From Sphingobacterium siyangense (lineage in GTDB: Bacteria > Bacteroidota > Bacteroidia > Sphingobacteriales > Sphingobacteriaceae), in assembly GCF_007830445.1 (NCBI RefSeq), contig NZ_VLKR01000009.1, forward strand, positions 124,001 through 188,000: DNA of 64,000 nucleotides. The letters are read 5' to 3'. The stretch's first letter is position 1. Each line of letters begins with the position of its first letter. Positions 48,892 to 58,244 of this stretch are shown here, piece by piece. The position numbers and the translations under genes are program-made. The notes beneath the pieces are model-generated. The model had not been told where the DNA came from. It saw nothing but the letters and a program-made list of their open reading frames with translations, and searched no databases.

Positions 48892-51800
48892 TTAGAATGT
48901 AAATTGAATACCCATAAAATACTCTCTTGAATTTGGAAAGCTCAACCCCCAAGGCGTTTGCCCATCGATACCACGGCTTAGATTGGAGCGTGTATCGCCC
49001 GACCCCACTTCAGGATCATAACCTGAATACTTGGTAAAGGTCAGTAGGTTTTTTGCGCCTACGTAAAACCGCAGTCGGTCGATCTTCCAACGTTCAAGTC
49101 TAGGACTTGAAAAACTGTAACCAATGTTGAGTACTTTAAGCCGGAGGTAAGAGCCATCCTCCACAAACCTGTTGGATGCCCTTAAATTTTGATTGGGATC
49201 GCCGAGTACAGCGCGTGGAATAGTAGTATCTGTATTTTTTGGATAGACCGTAGTTTCACCAGATACCGGATTTTTGAAGACAAGCTCCTCCGCACGATAA
49301 CGATCCAGAGTCGATGCAAAATTATTGTAGTAATGGTACATTCCCTCGCCCCAATAGCGGCTATTGTTGTAGATGTCGTTTCCTTTACTTCCCTGCCACA
49401 TCATCGACAGATCAAATGTGCCAATCGAACTGTTGTAGTTTACATCAGCATTGAAGCCGTAACTAAAATCAGGTATTGGGCTTCCCAAAAAATCCTTATC
49501 CTGATCATTTAAGACCTTGTCGCCATTTCGGTCATTGAAGCGTACATCGCCCAATGCTGCGTGGGGTGCAAAAGCTTTATCGGCATCCAATTGTGCCTGA
49601 CTGGTATATAAACCGTTGGTGGTGTAGCCCCAAAATTCCCCTACCGAACGACCAACTGCTGTTCTTGTGACGTTTTCACCCCCAGGAGAGATACTTCCCC
49701 ATAAAATTTCATTATTGTTGCCCAGACTCAGCACGCGGTTTTTCACAAAAGAAATATTGGCGCCGATACGATAGCCAAAATTACCGACCTGATCTTTGTA
49801 GGAAGCCAGGATATCCCAGCCCCGATTCCGTATGCTACCGGCATTCAGCACGGGAAAGTTGTTACCATAGCCTGCGGTAAACGAAATGGGTACATTGATC
49901 AGCATGTCCTCGGTCTTTTTATTATAGTAATCAACTGTCAAAGCCAATTTATGATCAAAAAGCTCCAGATCGAGACCAAGATCAGTTGAATACTGACTTT
50001 CCCATTTTACATTCGGATTCGAGGGAGTCTGTGGCAGGGCCCCCGTGACCATCACATTGTTCAGGTAATACCAGACATGGTCGAAACTAACTGTCCGTTG
50101 ATACTGATATTGTGCAATATCCGAATTACCCAAAAGCCCGTAACTAGCTCGGAGCTTCAATTCGCTGATCGCAGGAAATGCTTTCATGAAAGATTCCTGA
50201 CTGATCCGCCATCCCGCTGATACCGAAGGAAAGTTTCCATAGCGGTATTGATTGCTAAAGTTGGCCGATCCATCCCGTCGCATATTAAATGTCAACAAGT
50301 AGCGGTTATCATAATTATAGTTGACACGTCCCAGCATGGAATACATGGCAGACTGTCCCACACCTGACCCCACAAGACGGGAACTCGCCAGGGATGCCGA
50401 ATTAAGGATCAAAACATCCGGACTCGGCAAACCACGGGCCCCAGCATTGACAGCATTATACCGGGATTCTTCTGAAGTGATTCCCGCCAAAGCCGAAATC
50501 GCATGCTTACCAAAGTTATTTTCATAAGTCAGCGTGTTTTCAAATAACCAGCGGTTATTCTGACTGCTGGAAATATTGAGTTCATCCGGATTATGGTTCT
50601 GATATTGTCCGACAGAGTAGTTACCTATATACCCCTCATTCCGCACCCGGCTAAGGTCGATCCCCATATTAAATTTGTAAACCAGGCCTTTTATAATCTC
50701 ATAAGTAGCCCAGGCATTGCCGTTTACCGAAAAGTTGTCATTGACGTTTTTATTGAGGTATGCATTTGCCAATGCACTCTGAACATCCGTTCCATTGCCA
50801 GCTCCGGCAAAACCAGTGCTGCTGTTGGCATCGTAGAGCGGTAATGTCGAGGACCACTTTTGCGCATCGATGATATTTTTGTCGCTCCAGTTGCGGCGGG
50901 TGTAACCTAAGGAAAGGGTTTCGCCTATCTTGAGTTTTCCTTTGGTAAAATCAGAGATAAATTGGGCGCCATAATACTTATTTTTATCTTGAATAATAAT
51001 GGATTTGTCTGTCGCATAGATACCGCTAAGCCGAAAATTGGCGTTTTGAGATCCGCCGGAAACCGAGAGATTATGCCGTTGATAATTGCCCGTCTGCAGC
51101 AATTCGTCCATCATATTATACCCGTGCCCGATGTCGGAGGGTTTAGACAGCGCGGCCAGATAATCTTTGCGCGAAGGATCCTTATTGTACATTTCCTCAT
51201 TAATCAATTCGGCCAGTTGCTGTCCGTTCAGCAGAGGTATATTATGGGAAATATTTTTGATGCCGGCGAAGGCATTATAATCGAGCTTCACCTCTCCGGC
51301 TTTACCCCGTTTTGTGGTGACCAAAATAACGCCATTGGCCCCACGGGAACCATAGATGGCACTTGATGCGGCATCTTTCAAAACCTGAATGCTGGCAATA
51401 TTATTTTCATCCGGCATAGCTCCGCCGATCATCCCATCCACGACATAGAGCGGATCGGTTCCGTTAATGGATCCAACGCCACGGATACGGATAGCGCCAT
51501 TGGTTACCTGCACTCCAGGCACGGCGCTCTGAAGCGTAGCAATTGTACCACCAGGTACTTTCACCAGATCTTTGGTGTCCACAACAGCGATGGAAGAGGT
51601 CAGATCGACCTTCTTCTGTTTACCATAGCCTACCACCACAACTTCATCCACGGCAATTTCTGCGGCAACAAGTGGAATACTGATTTCCGAAGAATTACCG
51701 ATTACATATTCTGCCTGATTATAACCCACATTGGATACAATAAGGACTTCTCCCGGATTGAGTTTGAGTACAAATTCGCCTTTCTCGTTTGTTGAAGTAC

Positions 51801-51999
51801 TGAGGGTTTTATCCTTCACTTTGATCGATGCCCCAATAATTGGTTTTCCTTGATCACTGATGATCTTTCCATGAATCACTTTTTCCTGAGCAGACAGTCG
51901 TCCAATGCCCATTAAAATGGAAGCCATTAACAACCATTTCACTTTCCTATTCCTTTCTTTGGGAAAACAAAAGAAAGAAGACACATAATTTCTGTTCAT
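48892..51999 (-). CDS. SusC-family TonB-dependent transporter (third pair)
   Basis: A 1035-residue transporter with signal peptide (about 1-38, ending GRLSAQ), carboxypeptidase-regulatory-like domain (about 42-120; VIHGKIISDQGKPIIGASIKVK), TonB box DEVVVVGYG, plug (IQVLKDAASSAIYGSRGANGVILVTTKRG, about 205-235) and barrel ending MGIQFTF. Start at 51999; the predicted promoter gives a leader of about 226 bases. It forms an operon with SusD and probably imports xylan-derived or related oligosaccharides. Confidence 0.95.
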   Translation of the reverse strand: MNRNYVSSFFCFPKERNRKVKWLLMASILMGIGRLSAQEKVIHGKIISDQGKPIIGASIKVKDKTLSTSTNEKGEFVLKLNPGEVLIVSNVGYNQAEYVIGNSSEISIPLVAAEIAVDEVVVVGYGKQKKVDLTSSIAVVDTKDLVKVPGGTIATLQSAVPGVQVTNGAIRIRGVGSINGTDPLYVVDGMIGGAMPDENNIASIQVLKDAASSAIYGSRGANGVILVTTKRGKAGEVKLDYNAFAGIKNISHNIPLLNGQQLAELINEEMYNKDPSRKDYLAALSKPSDIGHGYNMMDELLQTGNYQRHNLSVSGGSQNANFRLSGIYATDKSIIIQDKNKYYGAQFISDFTKGKLKIGETLSLGYTRRNWSDKNIIDAQKWSSTLPLYDANSSTGFAGAGNGTDVQSALANAYLNKNVNDNFSVNGNAWATYEIIKGLVYKFNMGIDLSRVRNEGYIGNYSVGQYQNHNPDELNISSSQNNRWLFENTLTYENNFGKHAISALAGITSEESRYNAVNAGARGLPSPDVLILNSASLASSRLVGSGVGQSAMYSMLGRVNYNYDNRYLLTFNMRRDGSANFSNQYRYGNFPSVSAGWRISQESFMKAFPAISELKLRASYGLLGNSDIAQYQYQRTVSFDHVWYYLNNVMVTGALPQTPSNPNVKWESQYSTDLGLDLELFDHKLALTVDYYNKKTEDMLINVPISFTAGYGNNFPVLNAGSIRNRGWDILASYKDQVGNFGYRIGANISFVKNRVLSLGNNNEILWGSISPGGENVTRTAVGRSVGEFWGYTTNGLYTSQAQLDADKAFAPHAALGDVRFNDRNGDKVLNDQDKDFLGSPIPDFSYGFNADVNYNSSIGTFDLSMMWQGSKGNDIYNNSRYWGEGMYHYYNNFASTLDRYRAEELVFKNPVSGETTVYPKNTDTTIPRAVLGDPNQNLRASNRFVEDGSYLRLKVLNIGYSFSSPRLERWKIDRLRFYVGAKNLLTFTKYSGYDPEVGSGDTRSNLSRGIDGQTPWGLSFPNSREYFMGIQFTF

Positions 52000-52231
52000 A
52001 ATCTTTATTTGAGATAAATGTCTTTTTGCCCCTTGAGGCGAGTACTTGGTTATTTATTTATACAATTTGGTTATTTATTACTTATATGCTAACTGTATCT
52101 GCTCACCGCTATGTGCTATCTGGTCACATAATAAGCTCGCTTTAACAGGTGGCATCCCTTAAAAATTCACTATTGCATTTACTGGATCATTTATTTAAAA
52201 TGAACTGGCTTTTCGCCAATTGGTTACAAAG

Positions 52232-52298
52232 CAAAGCTATTGCTTTCAACAAAATCGCTTTGCAACGAATATTTAAAAGAAGGGTAAAAATGTTTAAA
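52232..52298 (-). promoter_or_regulatory. Predicted HTCS operator/promoter of the third SusC/SusD pair
   Basis: On the minus strand TTTAAACATT (52298-52289) and TTTAAATATT (52277-52268) are 21 bp apart and lie 59 and 38 bp upstream of a perfect -7 box TAGCTTTG (52239-52232). It shares about 80 bp of near-identical sequence with the tal operon promoter. The region 52000-52594 otherwise holds no gene I can support; a CATCTTTG box at 52498-52505 may be the promoter of the small gene at 52595. Confidence 0.75.
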
Positions 52299-52594
52299 AG
52301 CTGTTATCGAAGACCATTGCCATTACTTTTGGATATCGATCCAGAACCTATCTTGAGATCAAAACAGGAAACCTACTGGAGATATCATTTTGAGAGATCT
52401 ATAGAAATGCGGTGATTAAGTAGCCAAGCGAAAACAGTTTAACAAAAAAAAGCAACATTAATTTATAATCTTTTGAAGAAATATTAAAAATATTTCACAT
52501 CTTTGAATTGACTTATGCAATCGATTGAATTGGCCATTTAACGCATATTTTGGATAGTTTATCCGACCTATTTTTTAAAGAAAAACCAAACTTA

Positions 52595-52807
52595 ATGGAA
52601 TATTTTTCGCTATTGAAACACCATTCCGATGAAATCATCAAATTCATCGCTAATTGCGGTATATTTTCCTTACTCCTCAAAAATGGTAAGGTGATCCATT
52701 TTATACCGGACGACCCGGATCATTTTACCGAATGGCTCCATAGGAAAGGCATCAAAAATATTAAAAAATCACAATCTGTCACTATTGAGGAAGAGATTCC
52801 CGTATAA
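52595..52807 (+). CDS. Small hypothetical protein
   Basis: A 70-residue reading frame starting at the ATG at 52595 (a TTG at 52550 in the same frame would add 15 residues). The composition is protein-like, with a helical first half (FSLLKHHSDEIIKFIANCGIF) and FSLLLKNGKVIHFIPDDPDHF forming likely beta strands. A promoter-like CATCTTTG box lies about 90 bases upstream. I do not recognise it and see no link to the xylan genes. Confidence 0.5.
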   Translation: MEYFSLLKHHSDEIIKFIANCGIFSLLLKNGKVIHFIPDDPDHFTEWLHRKGIKNIKKSQSVTIEEEIPV

Positions 52808-52896
52808 ACGAATAACGGAATAATCGTATTCCTAGATAAAAAGAATTTGCTTAACGGCCGAAAATAGTACAATATTAACCAATTGAACCCTTACCC

Positions 52897-53820
52897 TCAT
52901 TCCAGTGTATGAATGGCCAGTATTAAACTTCGCATATCCTGCTGAATAGAACGTATGGTCGCCTGCAATTCATTGTGCATATTGGCTAGATCATGTAGTT
53001 CCTCGGCTGCAAAAGTTCCACCATTCTTAAAATAAAGCTGCTGCAGGGGACTATCCGGTTCATCGTCCAAACCATATTGCAGCCAGCGCTGCCGCATTGT
53101 TTCTATCAGTGACGAGTTTTCAGCGTTGCTAAATTTTTTCTCGGATAAAATTCCCCAAACTGAGCTTGGGTAGATCTGCGCCTTATTATTTTGATACCAA
53201 ATACTTTCAAGCATATTACGTTGCAGCTGCATCTTGACCTTTTTGCCTTTTGGGTTCAGTGTCATAAATCCCAATACGGCGGTACCGACCCCGCCAGCGA
53301 TGCTCAACCCATTGTTGAGGCCATCATTTTTGACCGTTGTTGCAGTAACCGCTGTCACCGCTCCCAGAAGTATAGAAGCCACCGTCAAACGGGTCTGCGT
53401 TTTCGCATTCAGTTCGTCTATATATCCTGCGAGCTTATCGATACGCTCACCGTTACAGTCCAACTCCGCTGCAATGGCATTCAGTTCTGTCTCAAACAGC
53501 ATGTACCTTTCGGTCATCTTTTGCCTTGCAGCCAATTTCAGCGTAACATTATTCGCAGTCCCCAAATACTGGATAATGGGTTCTGCAAGATTGAGGTATT
53601 TGATCAGCACAAAATCATGGTAAGAAAAAATTTTCCTTATCTGGATACTATCCGAGGCAGCGATTTCCTGTATTGGAATTGATGTATAGGCCACATTTGG
53701 CGCACAGTAGTTTGTTGTCAACGTATGTACCTGAACATTGTTGATCAAGGTCGAACAGGCTGTCAACAGCAATATGGACAAAAAGAGAAAAGATCTGATC
53801 GTTAGAAGAAGTATTTTCAT
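52897..53820 (-). CDS. Hypothetical lipoprotein
   Basis: A 307-residue lipoprotein; lipobox LLLTACS with Cys22. The body is helical with a likely coiled-coil region (about 100-140; MLFETELNAIAAELDCNGERIDKL). A hydrophobic, glycine/alanine-rich stretch (about 145-190; VASILLGAVTAVTATT, GGVGTAVLGFMTL) could insert in a membrane. The C-terminal 60 residues again look coiled (ELQATIRSIQQDMRSLI). No known family is evident to me. It stands alone on the minus strand, divergent from the small membrane protein gene at 54055. Confidence 0.7.
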   Translation of the reverse strand: MKILLLTIRSFLFLSILLLTACSTLINNVQVHTLTTNYCAPNVAYTSIPIQEIAASDSIQIRKIFSYHDFVLIKYLNLAEPIIQYLGTANNVTLKLAARQKMTERYMLFETELNAIAAELDCNGERIDKLAGYIDELNAKTQTRLTVASILLGAVTAVTATTVKNDGLNNGLSIAGGVGTAVLGFMTLNPKGKKVKMQLQRNMLESIWYQNNKAQIYPSSVWGILSEKKFSNAENSSLIETMRQRWLQYGLDDEPDSPLQQLYFKNGGTFAAEELHDLANMHNELQATIRSIQQDMRSLILAIHTLE

Positions 53821-54054
53821 TACCTGAGGTTATGCCTTAATTTTTACAACAATAACCTTTTCAGAATGTTTTTGCCCCACCTATTTACTTTTTTGGAAAA
53901 CAAAAAGAAGGCCCTATATTTTTTTGAAAATCCGCACAACAGGTCGATCACTCCATATTTTTTTAATATATTTAAAATGAAAACAGGAACCCATTGTATA
54001 CAGATACAATGCGGGTGCAAAATATACGAGCCTAGCAACATCAAAAGACCATTT

Positions 54055-54534
54055 ATGAACAAAACCCTTTTTCGGAACCTATTTATTGTATTATCCTTCG
54101 TTGTGATACTCTTGCCCATTTACCCATCTATGCGGTCGTATTTCAGCAAAACATGTATTACCGAAAAATATGGAGTCAATTACAACGAGCAACGCAAAAA
54201 GCTGGGGCTGCATCCCATTCCAGCTAGCTGGGGCAGAAGGAACCTTGATTCCTGCATCATCTGGTATAATCCGAGCGGCAATATAGGGCATCGCTGGAAA
54301 AACATCTATTTTAAAGGCTGCAGTATCAAAAAAGAACTCGATCTTTTTTCTTTCGGATATGATGCCGAAAAAAGACAATATACCAAGGTATTGGAAGTGA
54401 CGACAGATTATGATTTACAGGAGAAAGTGTTGGATATCCGCTATAAAGTGCTGACCGCATCATACAGTAAACAGATCGAAAAAAAAGATGCTGACTCATT
54501 GATCAGCTCTTTAGCGCTAAATGACTCCAAGTGA
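54055..54534 (+). CDS. Hypothetical single-pass membrane or secreted protein
   Basis: A 159-residue protein when started at the ATG at 54055, directly before a hydrophobic segment (NLFIVLSFVVILLPIYPS, about 8-26). The longer open frame from 53866 has a poor, low-complexity N-terminus. The rest is a small soluble domain with CITEKYGVNYNEQRKKLGLHPIP and YKVLTASYSKQIEKKD. I do not recognise the family. Its gene ends before a strong bidirectional terminator. Confidence 0.6.
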   Translation: MNKTLFRNLFIVLSFVVILLPIYPSMRSYFSKTCITEKYGVNYNEQRKKLGLHPIPASWGRRNLDSCIIWYNPSGNIGHRWKNIYFKGCSIKKELDLFSFGYDAEKRQYTKVLEVTTDYDLQEKVLDIRYKVLTASYSKQIEKKDADSLISSLALNDSK

Positions 54535-54555
54535 TCCTTCTTCAGTAAACTTTCG

Positions 54556-54596
54556 ATAAAAAACGGTATTGAACAATGTTCAATACCGTTTTTTAT
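54556..54596. terminator. Strong bidirectional terminator
   Basis: A perfect 19-bp inverted repeat (54556-54574 with 54578-54596), core ACGGTATTGAAC / GTTCAATACCGT, with a 3-base loop and A/T runs on both sides. It lies between the convergent genes ending at 54534 and 54610. Confidence 0.9.
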
Positions 54597-54609
54597 GGAC
54601 ATATCATTT

Positions 54610-57600
54610 TTACTTCCAGATACGAAGTCTTTCAAATTCACCATAACCTAACTGGTTGTTACCGGCAATCTGATAAAGTCCGACGCGCAGTCTTTTGCCG
54701 TTCAGATCGGGGCGTAGAAACGGTGTTCCGGGAAGATCCTTCCAGTCCATGCCATCTCCCGAGCAACGCAAAAAGAAATAATTACCGATCTTCTGAACCT
54801 GAAGGTAGGGCGAAAAATTTAGGCCGGTTCCTGTATTCTCTTCCTGAAAAATCTGTGGGCCGATGCTCCGCGAAAGATTGCCCAGGTTCCATCCCGTCAA
54901 AATACAATTGGTGATGTAGGCATCCTTACTATCCACGCGTTGAATCATGATACCGGCTTCACTTGATGTACGTGCTTTGCGGGCCAAGCCTGCCACATCG
55001 CTTATCTTAACCTCTAGCGTAAAATCTCCCTCCAGCTCTTTATAAACAAAGGGGGCCAGAAGGTCTGCATCACCCCATTTTGTATTTTTGGACTGGATTT
55101 TCCAGGTTCCATTCAAGTAGGAAAGCGCTGTCTGTGTACTGTCGGTTCTTTCACTGTATTGATAACCATCCCAGAAAGGAATTTTCTGATCCTTGGCGGA
55201 ATAGCTTTCATCGTGTGCTGGCTGTACCAATTGCGGCCTTTTCGCCGAAACCCCTTCCACTACCGGCTTACTGACATGGCCAAAGGCATCCTTTGCCAGA
55301 ACTTCGATGGATTTTCCAGGTTCGAATGATTTAAAGAGATGGTAAGACTGTTGCTTCCAGCCTGAACTTTCGCCCTCAGAACGGAAGAGATACCACATTC
55401 CCGCTTGCTTTTCGACCTGTACAAATACCTGATCCGCATTGATCAGGTGCGGCGGAGAAAGCACCTGCGGAACATACCCATCCAGCCCATTGGCCAAGCC
55501 CGCCTTCCACTGACTGAACTTCGCGCTTACCTCATCCGATGTTAAGGTGCCAGAATAGGCGCGAAAGAAATGAAATGGATAAGCCAGTTCAATGCTAGTC
55601 TTATTTACCCGCAGCAGTTTGTCAGAAAACACCCGCTTTTCAGCCTTCCCATTGCGATAAAAGCGCTTTTTTCCTTTATCATACACAAACACAGCATGCT
55701 GCCAGGCAGCGCCGTCGTACCAGTCAAAATCCAGCGTATACTGCTGCTGACGAAGAATGTCCGTTAGCGCCGCACTTTCAAAAGCCTTACCTTTCAATGC
55801 CAATCTATTTCCCGCTACCACCACCTCCGCATCGTCAAGCGTTACTAAGGTATCCTTTGCTGTTCCTTGGTTCCGCAAGGTGTTGAGCTTTCCGAGATTT
55901 AAATCGTCAGTTTGCAGCGCAAAGAAATCCGATTTCGGGACTTCATTGGCCAAACTGGCCACTTCCTCCTCATCCAAGCTCGTATTATATACCTGCAAAC
56001 TGGATACATAGCCCGAAAAATGCTGATCCAGCACATCCGAAGCTCCCAGGACAAAAACATCCCCGGGCCTGACAAACAGCATCCTATTTTCCCTGCGTTG
56101 CAGCTTTCCGTCCACATAAATAGACTCCTGATAGCCGTCAAAAGAAAATACAATATGATGCCATACATTTGCGCCTGGAACCGATGCATACCCCAAATCA
56201 GGCCAGGAGCCATGCGTGATGGCCCCACGTCCGGGATCAGTACCATAACCAAAAATCGCTTTACTGAGATCCTGCTGCCCCGACGACCAGGCAACCAACT
56301 GTTCAAACCGGGCGATGTCCGGATTATTAACCCATAGCGCAATACTATAGGAACTATTTGCAGCCAATGACTGTGGCACAGCGAAGGTCGAGCGCAATGC
56401 GGTAGCTCCATCAAAGAAAAATGCCTTTTTACCCTGATAATTTTTAACGGCCAAGGCATGTTCTGTACTGAACATCCCCCCGAGTAGCCCTTTATTCTGA
56501 ATACCTTTTACTTGTTGCCCCTCCTGGTAATTGGCCGCATCGATATGGATTAAATTACCCAATGTTATTTCCTTGACGGGCATCGTTTGTGCTGCAGACC
56601 ACAGCGTCTGTTGCGCAAGCTTTTGTGCATACACTTTCATGTTCCAAACGCCACGAGGAAGTCCATTCACTTGCGTGTTCAATACATGTAATCTAACATA
56701 TCTTGCCATAGCTTTGCCATGTTCAACAATAGGACTTGCCCAACGGTCATTATTCGAGCGATCTACAAAGCTTTTCCAGGCAAGACCATCCACAGAAGTT
56801 TCGAGTCGGTATTGATAGGCATAAGTCGGGTATTCAAACTGAATGGATATGGTCTGTATATCCGATATCTTACCCAGGTCAATAGCTACCCAGGCCGGTC
56901 CTTGATTATTTTTGGCCCGCCATAGTGTTCCATTGTTGTTGTCGACTAAGAATGCAGGCCTAAAATCTGCATTGTAGTAAGAAGAGGCCTGCACCGTTTT
57001 CCCAAAAGCCAAATCGACTGGCCCTGTAACTGTTGGAAGCAAATCTGTCACACCAGCATGTGTGGGCCGCACCGGCTCAATATCGCCGTCAGGCCTAAAG
57101 AATAGCTCGTCCATGGCAACCTGACGGTGGAAGCCGCCCCCAGCATGTGGGTTATTATGCCTGTGATAGACGATGAAATAACGATTATCCTGTTCAAGAA
57201 TACTATGATGTCCCGGACCATGAATACTACCATCCTCGTTTGTAATCAATATCGGATTGGCCGATGGATATTCAAAAGGTCCCATGGGACCGATTTTACT
57301 TTTAACATATTGCACACGATAAGTACCATCTTCACAATGCCCCGAGGAGTACATCAGGTAATAGATGCCCTTACGCTTAAACATATAGGGCGCCTCAAAA
57401 AAGTCCTTTGCCACAGTATTAGGAATCAATGCTGTTTTTTCGAACGTTTTCATATCCCTGTTGAGTATCCCCACCCCACATCCATGATCGGGGTAGATTC
57501 CCCAGGTTCCCCAAAATAGATAGATGCGACCATCATCATCCCGAAAGGTTTGCCCGTCCAGAGTAATTACACCTGGAACCATATAGTTCGGGATCATCGA

Positions 57601-58011
57601 TTTGCCACCGGCTACCAAAGGTTCCCAGGGGCCTGTGGGGCTGTCGGCCACTGCCCCAAAAATTTCTACAGGCTGACTATAATAGAGGTAATATCTTCCG
57701 TCGTATCCCTGCGTCATATCAGGAGCCCAGTACCAGTGTGTATTGGGCCAGTTCATGGGTTGAATGGTCCAGTTCTTAAAATCCCTGGATGTCCATACCT
57801 GTGATGGCCCTGCTCCCCAACCATTACCATCGGTGGTCGCATAGATATAATACGTATCTGCAATTTTCTTGATGCTCGGGTCCGCAAAATACCCAGGCAA
57901 CAGTGGATTCAATACATTAGGCTGTTGGTAGGGTTTCAACGGCTGTGCCACCAGCCCTGTAAGCGACATAACCAGTGCAACCAAAATAGCGAAAGAAAAA
58001 TGATGTTTCAT
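54610..58011 (-). CDS. Large multidomain GH43 with CBM32-like and LamG-like modules
   Basis: An 1133-residue exported protein. After the signal peptide (1-22) comes a GH43 propeller (about 30-330; general base Asp44 in YFADPSIKKI, further acids near TFRDDDGRIYLFW and FFEAPYMF). A discoidin/F5-8C-type module follows (about 335-470; KTVQASSYYNADFRPAFLVD, WVAIDLGKISDIQ), then a LamG-like concanavalin domain (about 500-690; SYSIALWVNN, WHHIVFSFDG, SSLQVYNTSLDEEEV). A chitobiase-type beta linker region (about 860-960) and a final DUF1349-like sandwich (about 970-1133; EAGIMIQRVDS) close it. It is divergent from the DUF5695 gene. Its substrate is not clear; the modules suggest a complex plant polysaccharide. 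Confidence 0.9.
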   Translation of the reverse strand: MKHHFSFAILVALVMSLTGLVAQPLKPYQQPNVLNPLLPGYFADPSIKKIADTYYIYATTDGNGWGAGPSQVWTSRDFKNWTIQPMNWPNTHWYWAPDMTQGYDGRYYLYYSQPVEIFGAVADSPTGPWEPLVAGGKSMIPNYMVPGVITLDGQTFRDDDGRIYLFWGTWGIYPDHGCGVGILNRDMKTFEKTALIPNTVAKDFFEAPYMFKRKGIYYLMYSSGHCEDGTYRVQYVKSKIGPMGPFEYPSANPILITNEDGSIHGPGHHSILEQDNRYFIVYHRHNNPHAGGGFHRQVAMDELFFRPDGDIEPVRPTHAGVTDLLPTVTGPVDLAFGKTVQASSYYNADFRPAFLVDNNNGTLWRAKNNQGPAWVAIDLGKISDIQTISIQFEYPTYAYQYRLETSVDGLAWKSFVDRSNNDRWASPIVEHGKAMARYVRLHVLNTQVNGLPRGVWNMKVYAQKLAQQTLWSAAQTMPVKEITLGNLIHIDAANYQEGQQVKGIQNKGLLGGMFSTEHALAVKNYQGKKAFFFDGATALRSTFAVPQSLAANSSYSIALWVNNPDIARFEQLVAWSSGQQDLSKAIFGYGTDPGRGAITHGSWPDLGYASVPGANVWHHIVFSFDGYQESIYVDGKLQRRENRMLFVRPGDVFVLGASDVLDQHFSGYVSSLQVYNTSLDEEEVASLANEVPKSDFFALQTDDLNLGKLNTLRNQGTAKDTLVTLDDAEVVVAGNRLALKGKAFESAALTDILRQQQYTLDFDWYDGAAWQHAVFVYDKGKKRFYRNGKAEKRVFSDKLLRVNKTSIELAYPFHFFRAYSGTLTSDEVSAKFSQWKAGLANGLDGYVPQVLSPPHLINADQVFVQVEKQAGMWYLFRSEGESSGWKQQSYHLFKSFEPGKSIEVLAKDAFGHVSKPVVEGVSAKRPQLVQPAHDESYSAKDQKIPFWDGYQYSERTDSTQTALSYLNGTWKIQSKNTKWGDADLLAPFVYKELEGDFTLEVKISDVAGLARKARTSSEAGIMIQRVDSKDAYITNCILTGWNLGNLSRSIGPQIFQEENTGTGLNFSPYLQVQKIGNYFFLRCSGDGMDWKDLPGTPFLRPDLNGKRLRVGLYQIAGNNQLGYGEFERLRIWK

Positions 58012-58150
58012 GATAACACAAAGTTTACTGGTACATAAAAAACGATATCGCCATTCAACTAACTTTACAACAAATAAAATCTACGATAAATGTCTATTTA
58101 ACATTAAATTTATAACTTCGATCATCGCATTACAAATTTTGAGGGCTAAT

Positions 58151-58217
58151 AGGTTAAAAATGGGCTATTGAAGGTTAAAATCTACCCATAAATCGAGGGT
58201 ACAATCCTTCATCTTTG
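58151..58217 (+). promoter_or_regulatory. Direct repeat and promoter box upstream of the DUF5695 gene
   Basis: AGGTTAAAA occurs at 58151 and again at 58172, exactly 21 bp apart. The -7-like box CATCTTTG starts at 58210, 59 and 38 bp from the two repeat starts. The spacing equals that of the xylan-locus operators, but the half-site sequence differs. It lies in the divergent region between GH43 (minus) and DUF5695 (plus), so it may serve either gene; the box favours the plus-strand gene. Confidence 0.55.
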
Positions 58218-58244
58218 TAAGAACAATGATCTTCGGCGTATTAA

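Noticed and set aside
52149..52415. 88-residue plus-strand ORF upstream of the third SusC
   Set aside because: It runs straight through the predicted operator/promoter 52232-52298, which is conserved at DNA level with the tal promoter, and its translation matches nothing I know.
54556..54596. Perfect 19-bp inverted repeat considered as a mobile-element end or attachment site
   Set aside because: It has A/T runs on both flanks, a 3-base loop and lies between convergent genes; a bidirectional terminator explains it.
55899..56459. 186-residue minus-strand ORF inside the large GH43
   Set aside because: It overlaps the GH43 gene in another frame; domains of GH43 are continuous there, so this is a shadow frame.
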